This document shows positions 58,414 through 63,718 of a stretch of DNA of 63,718 bases, one piece after another. The notes under the pieces were generated by a model, which saw only the letters and a program-made list of their open reading frames with translations, was not told the DNA's origin and did no database searches. The stretch covers positions 1 to 63,718 of the forward strand of contig JAFGMV010000006.1 in NCBI GenBank assembly GCA_016927315.1, given 5' to 3'. Within the stretch, counting starts at the first letter, position 1, and each line of letters opens with the position of its first letter. Source of the DNA: Anaerolineales bacterium (lineage in GTDB: Bacteria > Chloroflexota > Anaerolineae > Anaerolineales > Villigracilaceae). Both the position numbers and the translations under genes were made by a program.

Positions 58414-60186
58414 TTACCCGTTCGTTGCCTCATTGAACTTAGCATACAACGTAGTGTGAACTTTGCGCAAATTATCCGGATCCATTTTTTCCACCTGGCG
58501 GTCATAGGTCAGATAGCCATTTATCTCGATTTCCACATCGGTTGTCTGTGTATAAATTGCAGCCGTCAATCCCTGTAATATCAACGGTTTCAATTCGTTT
58601 TCCAGTAATTCCTGATAGGCTTCCATCAGGGCTTCTCTGGAATCATAGTGGCGATAGCCAAACTTCTTCCCCGCATCCCAAAGATGCCCATCCACTTTTA
58701 GGCTATAACCGCCAAATTCTGATAACACAAAAGCACGTCCATCCCGTTTTGGTCGTTTCAATTTCTTGACATATACATGCTTGCTTTGAAGATCCCCACC
58801 ACCCTGATCGAACCAGCCTGAAGCATGATCCACCAATCGGGTTGGATCCTGCCTTTTGACCCAATCCCCGATCTCCTTCGCTCGGAACTGTCCCCAACCT
58901 TCATTGAACGGGACCCAAACCGCTATACAAGCCGAGTTGTACAGGTGGTCAATCATGCCCTCTAGCCCTGCTTTGAATTCAGCCCGATTCTGCGCACCAG
59001 CCCGGCCAAAACGACCCAGTCGACAGGAATCGTTACGGTGGAAGCCAAAGATCAACGATAGCACTGCTACCACTTCTCCATCGATCAAACCACCATTGGG
59101 CATATCTTGCCAGACAATTATTCCCAGCCGGTCGCAGTGATAATACCAGCGCAGCGGTTCCACCTTTATATGTTTGCGGATCATATTGCATCCGATCGCT
59201 CGCGTGTATTCAATGTCGAACAACATCGCTTCTTCTGAAGGCGGTGTATACAATCCGTCCGGGAAATAGCCTTGATCGAGCGGGCCGTACAGGAACAACG
59301 GCTCATCGTTCAAAGCAAATCGCAGATACCCCTGTTTATTCGTCACCAACCCGAATTTTCGCATCGCAAAATAGCTGCCAACTTCATCCAGTATCTTCCC
59401 ATCACAGACAAGTCGCACGGTCAGATCATATAGATAAGGATCAGCCGGACTCCACGCTCGCGGATCGGGCACTTCGCATCGTATCGGACGATTACCTTGT
59501 CCGCTTCCAAGCGAAACTTTTTCTCCATCTGACAATATTTCTGCCTGCACCTGGACGCCTTCCGCCTCACCCCGAATCTTGACATCCACCATCAGCGACC
59601 GATCATCCAGGTCTGGCGTGAGTTTCAGCGACTCGATGCTGATCTTCGGTACAGCTTCCAACCAGACCGTCTGCCAGATGCCGGATATGGCCGTGTACCA
59701 GATTCCTTTGGGTTGGAGCACCTGCTTGCCACGCTGCTGCAAGCCCTTGTCGGTCGGGTCCCAGACAGCAACCAGCAGTTCATTCTCCCCATCCCCAAGC
59801 ACATCTGTGATGTCGAATACAAAGGGCAGGTAACCCCCTCGATGGGCGCCGACATATTTTCCATTGACCCACACATTGCACTCATGATCAACCGCACCGA
59901 AATGGAGCAATACTCGCGCGGATCCTTTTGCACCTGGTCGGGAAAACATGCGCCGATACCACAAGCGTTCGTCAGGTAACAAGGGTTTCTGTACGCCAGA
60001 AAGGGTCGACTCAACTGCATACGGAACCAGGAGCTTTCCGTCAAATCTTTCAGGTTTCGGATCATCTTTCTGTAGAATGGCATAGTCCCATGCGCCATTG
60101 AGATTGACCCAACTTGGCCGGGTCATCTGCGGGCGGGGATATTCAGGAAGTGGCGTTGGCTTGTTGGGAGACCAGGGCGTTCTCAA
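58414..60186 (-). CDS. GH2-family beta-glycosidase
   Basis: A 590-residue GH2 enzyme without signal peptide. Sugar-binding jelly roll (~25-180: WVNLNGAWDYAI, NVWVNGKYVGAHRGGYLPFVFD), Ig-like domain (~185-280), and TIM barrel with acid/base E429 in VPFNEGWGQF and nucleophile E490 in LSEFGGYS. Could be beta-galactosidase, beta-glucuronidase or alpha-L-arabinopyranosidase-like. It starts with TTG overlapping the GH127 stop (TTGA); the N-terminal residues TPLPEYPRPQM are conserved in relatives, which supports this start over ATG at residue 21. Confidence 0.9.
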   Translation of the reverse strand: MRTPWSPNKPTPLPEYPRPQMTRPSWVNLNGAWDYAILQKDDPKPERFDGKLLVPYAVESTLSGVQKPLLPDERLWYRRMFSRPGAKGSARVLLHFGAVDHECNVWVNGKYVGAHRGGYLPFVFDITDVLGDGENELLVAVWDPTDKGLQQRGKQVLQPKGIWYTAISGIWQTVWLEAVPKISIESLKLTPDLDDRSLMVDVKIRGEAEGVQVQAEILSDGEKVSLGSGQGNRPIRCEVPDPRAWSPADPYLYDLTVRLVCDGKILDEVGSYFAMRKFGLVTNKQGYLRFALNDEPLFLYGPLDQGYFPDGLYTPPSEEAMLFDIEYTRAIGCNMIRKHIKVEPLRWYYHCDRLGIIVWQDMPNGGLIDGEVVAVLSLIFGFHRNDSCRLGRFGRAGAQNRAEFKAGLEGMIDHLYNSACIAVWVPFNEGWGQFRAKEIGDWVKRQDPTRLVDHASGWFDQGGGDLQSKHVYVKKLKRPKRDGRAFVLSEFGGYSLKVDGHLWDAGKKFGYRHYDSREALMEAYQELLENELKPLILQGLTAAIYTQTTDVEIEINGYLTYDRQVEKMDPDNLRKVHTTLYAKFNEATNG

Positions 60187-62123
60187 GCGTTCACCCAGAC
60201 AGTCATATTCGATTCACCACGATTGCCCCACAAAAAATAGGGAATAAAAGTCAGTGTTTTGGAGTCGATGGAGCTTGCCTTAATGATCATCGTCCCACCC
60301 AATAGATCTGACGCAAATATCTCTGTTAGCGTAGAAACATCGAGCTGGATCGTGAAAATGTCTACATCGGGATTGTCTATATTTTCCAGACAATAAACAA
60401 TCGGGCCACGTGAAACCACAACTTTGCCCTGGTGTCCCTTGACCTTTGGATGAGCTTTTCGAATTTTAATGGACATATCGAATTCGATATCGATCCGATC
60501 CCCTGCTTTCCAGTCACACTGCAAGGATAACCACTGACCCTGGCGCGGGTCATACCCACCAGCAGCGGTATCGCTTGATCTGGGGATCGAGGGGAGTTCC
60601 ATAACTTCACCAGCACACAGCACGTGAGTATCAGAACTCCACCCAGGAATACGCAGGTTAATCGAAAATCTTTCAGATGCCTTAGATGGTGTAACCTTGA
60701 TAGTGCTTTTGCCCTTCCAGGGAAGGTCAGAATGTATCTCGAAATCCGCCAACTCAGTAGAAAATTGGCTACTGATGAACTGATGTATCTCGATTGCGTC
60801 ATCAGTTTGCGAGTAGATGTACTTTCCAATGTCCGCCCAGGTGCGGGACAGGTTAGACGGACAGCAAGGTACGGCATACCAGGGTTGGCGGATCACACCA
60901 CTACGACAGGTGAGTGGATTGTTATAGAAATAACTCTTGCCATCAAGCCCCATGCCGACCGCGGCCGCATTGTATAGCTGCCACTCGAACAGGTCACTGT
61001 ATTTGGCTTCTCTGGTGAGCAGCCCCATCTCCCAATTCCAGAATATACTGGCCAGCGCCGCACAAGTTTCAGCATAGGCATATTCGGGATCAAGTTCGTA
61101 GTCGTTGCCGAAGCCTTCAAGCGCAGGCAAGGAACCAATGCCGCCAGTAACATACATACGCCGTGTGACCATGTGCTCCCAAACCTGTTCAAGCGCAGGA
61201 ATGAGGGTTTTATCGTCGCTTTCACGCGCCAGCATGGCAATGGCGGTTTCCAGGTAGGCAAACCGAACCGAATGCCCGACGGGAACAGTCTGCTTTCGCA
61301 CCGGGGTGTGCTGTTGGAAATATTTGCCTGTCAGGGCATTGATGTTCCAACGCAGGCTAACGTTCCGGGGTCTTTTGGCCTCATTGCCAGGGGGGGATTG
61401 GAAGGGCTTGAAATCAGGGTGAGTAGCGATGTACTCTTGTCGTTTTTCTTGAACAAGTTTGGTCCGCGCCTCGACACTGATATTCTGTTTCAGGATCGAT
61501 AGGGCAAAGAACGATTTCTGTCCACGCTGTTCAATGAACTGACGCGCCATGTCAAGATAGGGCGTATGACCAGAAGCCCGATACAGGCGCAACAATGCGA
61601 TCTCGATCTCCTGGTGACCTGGTGTGTAGAAAGGGCCATCGCCGGTGAAATCCACCACAATGAGGTCCGCAGCGCGGCGTACGATCTCAAGCAGGTCTGT
61701 ATTACCAGTGGTCTCATAGTGAGAGACACCGGCTTCGATCAGGTGACCATGGCAATAAAGTTCGTGTTCGATCTGCAGGTTCTCCCAGCGTGTATCGGGA
61801 AAGTGGATCTGGTTGTAGGTGTATATGTAGCCATCCGCTTCCTGGACCCGCGCCAGGAGACCGATCAATTTATCCATAAGGGCAGCAAGTTTGGGGTCCG
61901 GGTACGAGGCGTAGATCCGGGAGGCAGCGTCCAGCCATTTGTAGGCATCCGAATCAGCAAAGAACCACCCTTCGCGGAAGCCGTCTACATCCCCGGCAAC
62001 TATGCGAAAGTTCTCGATGCAACCGGATGCTTCCAACTGTTCCCACTGATGGAAAATTGCGGAGGTTGCATTGATAATCAGGCGATCATGCCAGAAACCG
62101 GATGTGATCTGCGCCCGGTTCAT
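60183..62123 (-). CDS. GH127 beta-L-arabinofuranosidase-like enzyme
   Basis: A 646-residue (alpha/alpha)6-barrel enzyme. The GH127 active site is complete: acid/base E336, zinc ligands E352 and C354 in AETCAAL, nucleophile C420 and zinc ligand C421 in VPCCPSN. The 16-residue spacing between the two Glu equals that of the characterised Bifidobacterium HypBA1 as I recall it. It would cleave beta-L-arabinofuranosides from plant extensins or arabinans in the cytoplasm. Overlaps the transporter stop (ATGA) and the GH2 start. Confidence 0.93.
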   Translation of the reverse strand: MNRAQITSGFWHDRLIINATSAIFHQWEQLEASGCIENFRIVAGDVDGFREGWFFADSDAYKWLDAASRIYASYPDPKLAALMDKLIGLLARVQEADGYIYTYNQIHFPDTRWENLQIEHELYCHGHLIEAGVSHYETTGNTDLLEIVRRAADLIVVDFTGDGPFYTPGHQEIEIALLRLYRASGHTPYLDMARQFIEQRGQKSFFALSILKQNISVEARTKLVQEKRQEYIATHPDFKPFQSPPGNEAKRPRNVSLRWNINALTGKYFQQHTPVRKQTVPVGHSVRFAYLETAIAMLARESDDKTLIPALEQVWEHMVTRRMYVTGGIGSLPALEGFGNDYELDPEYAYAETCAALASIFWNWEMGLLTREAKYSDLFEWQLYNAAAVGMGLDGKSYFYNNPLTCRSGVIRQPWYAVPCCPSNLSRTWADIGKYIYSQTDDAIEIHQFISSQFSTELADFEIHSDLPWKGKSTIKVTPSKASERFSINLRIPGWSSDTHVLCAGEVMELPSIPRSSDTAAGGYDPRQGQWLSLQCDWKAGDRIDIEFDMSIKIRKAHPKVKGHQGKVVVSRGPIVYCLENIDNPDVDIFTIQLDVSTLTEIFASDLLGGTMIIKASSIDSKTLTFIPYFLWGNRGESNMTVWVNA

Positions 62124-63406
62124 GCGGTTTTCCTTGAGCCGATAAAAATAAGCGGAATGAGCGAGAGCAGGGCTATGACCGAGCCGACCTGAAAGATGAT
62201 CGGAACCGGAATGAAACCGGCTTCGCCGTTAAAGGTTGTCGGAACGCCAAAGTTCTGGATAAGCGTCGAGCCGATCCAGGGGCCAAGCACCATCGGGATG
62301 GCAATCCAGAATATCATGCGTATCCCGAGGAACTTGCCGCGATTTTGCTCAGGCAGCAAATCCTTGAGCCAGGCGACCGAAGCGATGCTTGCAGCTACTG
62401 AGAAAGCCTGCCAGAACAAACCGGTGAGTGCCAGGAGCGGCAGCGTGTTGACCAGAGAAAGCAGGATCCCACCAATGCTGCTGACGATAATGGCAACAGC
62501 GATCATCAGACGCTTGTTCCAACGGTCTGCCAGGATACCGAAGGGGATAGCGAATATGGCGCTTCCCAACATGACCGCCCCGCCAATGATGCTGAATTCG
62601 GTCTTGGTGACGCCAACGAAGTTCTCAAGATAAACAATGAGATAAGGAAAAGATACCTGCATCCCGATACTACTGATCATGATGAAGAGCAGCAGTATAA
62701 ACAGATCACGATTGTTCCTGAGCACATCCATGCGGAAGAGTTCGGTGAATTCAACCCAGAAGGATGAACGTTGTTCGTCGGTCTCAGGGTGTGGGGCATC
62801 GCGTAACAGGCTACCTGCTATCAAGCCGGTCAACATGACAATGCCGCCCAGACTATAGAAGAAGATGAAATAGCCAAACGAGTCGATCAGGATACCGGCC
62901 GCCACCATAGCAACGATCTGCGCCAGGAACAAGCTCAGATTTAGCACACCTTCCACACGTCCGCGGTTTTCGCTGGAGGCGATATCGGCCGTCCAGGCGC
63001 TGAAGGCAGCATCGTTGGCAGTGGAGCCGAAGAAGGTCATGACCGCATCGGTGACAACTACCATGATCACTGCCAGGCTGGTAATTTTGATGTAAGAAAC
63101 GGTTGGGAATATAACGGTAGAGAGCCCCCACAGCAAATAACCTATCAGGATATATGGACGGCGGCGTCCCCAGCGCGATCGGGTGCGATCGCTGAGCGTG
63201 CCCATCAAAAGCGTTGTCATGGTGGCCGTGATAGCACTAGCAGCAACCATCCAGGCCACCGGACGCGGGTCCGGGGTGATCGTATCGAAGACGAATGTAT
63301 TAAACCATGAATTCTCAACTGCCCATGCGATCTGTCCAGTCAATGCCAGGGCGACCATTACGGCCCAGGTGCGTGACGCAATTCCACGTTGTGATGAGTT
63401 ATGCAT
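62120..63406 (-). CDS. GPH/MFS glycoside symporter
   Basis: A 428-residue, 12-helix transporter. MGTLSDRTRSRWGRRRPYILIG between helices 2 and 3 is the motif of the glycoside-pentoside-hexuronide (GPH) family. It should import the di- or oligosaccharide that GH127 and GH2 then split. First gene of the three-gene operon. The promoter region contains GATAG-N13-CTATC (63432-63454), a possible operator. Confidence 0.9.
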   Translation of the reverse strand: MHNSSQRGIASRTWAVMVALALTGQIAWAVENSWFNTFVFDTITPDPRPVAWMVAASAITATMTTLLMGTLSDRTRSRWGRRRPYILIGYLLWGLSTVIFPTVSYIKITSLAVIMVVVTDAVMTFFGSTANDAAFSAWTADIASSENRGRVEGVLNLSLFLAQIVAMVAAGILIDSFGYFIFFYSLGGIVMLTGLIAGSLLRDAPHPETDEQRSSFWVEFTELFRMDVLRNNRDLFILLLFIMISSIGMQVSFPYLIVYLENFVGVTKTEFSIIGGAVMLGSAIFAIPFGILADRWNKRLMIAVAIIVSSIGGILLSLVNTLPLLALTGLFWQAFSVAASIASVAWLKDLLPEQNRGKFLGIRMIFWIAIPMVLGPWIGSTLIQNFGVPTTFNGEAGFIPVPIIFQVGSVIALLSLIPLIFIGSRKTA

Positions 63407-63577
63407 GTACGTCCTTTCCCTAAATGATAACGATAGATAATTTTACCAACTATCCTGAAACTTTTTATGCCATTATTGAAAGTGACAAAAATTAGGTAAG
63501 ATAAGGACTGTAAAAGCGGGGATTGTAGTTTTTCAACGATCAAATCCACCCTGTTTGAAGAGTTCGCCACTGTAGAT

Positions 63578-63718
63578 TTACGGGGAGACCTTCCTGACTC
63601 GGTGGCGTTTTTTCTCAATCACGGCGAAAAGACCAGCTAATTTTTCTGCTGAATATTTTCCCAACACTATTTCGAGTTCAGCATGAATATCGGGCATTTC
63701 AGAAGGGTACCCGCGTAA
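63578..63718 (-). CDS. Possible C-terminal end of a gene entering from the right edge
   Basis: From the right edge a minus-strand frame stays open for 46 codons, reading MPDIHAELEIVLGKYSAEKL, then AGLFAVIEKKRHRV, and stops at 63578-63580. The charged helical character is protein-like but no family can be named from so little. It would lie upstream of the GPH operon on the same strand. Confidence 0.35.
   Translation of the reverse strand, partial: LRGYPSEMPDIHAELEIVLGKYSAEKLAGLFAVIEKKRHRVRKVSP

Overview
The window reads as a chromosomal segment of a Gram-positive-type or monoderm-like, carbohydrate-degrading bacterium. The best guess is Chloroflexota, class Anaerolineae. This is an inference from gene content and style: surface proteins with Thr/Pro-rich linkers, lipoprotein sugar-binding proteins with an Ala/Thr/Pro/Glu spacer after the lipobox, a carotenoid-synthesis-like membrane protein, RNase Y, RecX, Obg, ComM and a MurJ-like flippase. 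No rRNA or tRNA gene was found that would settle it.

Layout. 1-5.3 kb (+): an AraC-type regulator coupled to a CruF-like membrane protein, then a TetR-controlled efflux operon (membrane protein, FtsX-type permease, ATPase), closed by a strong hairpin. 5.3-8.4 kb (-): two secreted or anchored surface proteins, one with Ca-binding thrombospondin type 3 repeats. 8.4-10 kb: a graveyard of short repeats and transposase remnants. 10-13.4 kb (+): a two-component system and a SIMPL-domain protein. 13.5-18.4 kb (-): remnants of a short-chain dehydrogenase and a hydrolase, then a tightly packed redox operon (membrane ferredoxin, flavodoxin, kinase-like protein, tandem FMN-reductase-like protein) with a PadR regulator. 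18.5-22.2 kb: obg (+) and malic enzyme (-), convergent. 22.3-27.3 kb: a group II intron-like remnant, a zincin-like membrane protein, a multidomain GH5 cellulase, a dispersed repeat and a MITE-like element. 27.7-29.9 kb (+): recX and rny. 30.3-39.1 kb (-): an alpha-glucoside/sucrose operon (LacI regulator, binding protein, two permeases, GH13 glucosidase, damaged kinase gene, sucrose-phosphorylase-like GH13). 39.1-49.7 kb (-): housekeeping operons (esterase-MFS-MBL hydrolase, Tag glycosylase group, M24 peptidase, folC-lon-SDR). 49.8-57 kb (+): HIT protein with a repeat-derived tail, DUF503, divergent SDR, MurJ-like, TPR-like, CopD-like and ComM. 57-58.3 kb (-): two decayed sugar-binding-protein genes. 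58.4-63.4 kb (-): GPH transporter, GH127 and GH2 in one overlapping operon, apparently for plant arabinosides or galactosides.

How it works together. Four separate carbohydrate modules sit here: an exported cellulose-binding GH5 enzyme, ABC import with intracellular hydrolysis or phosphorolysis of alpha-glucosides, a GPH symporter with intracellular GH127/GH2, and a dying ABC importer beside the last. Notable structure not explained by genes includes a three-copy dispersed repeat able to fold as RNA, a 144-bp element with terminal inverted repeats and 10-bp target duplications, a possible -1 frameshift site in a transposase fragment, and promoters whose -10 boxes lie about 7 nt before the start codon, suggesting leaderless mRNAs.
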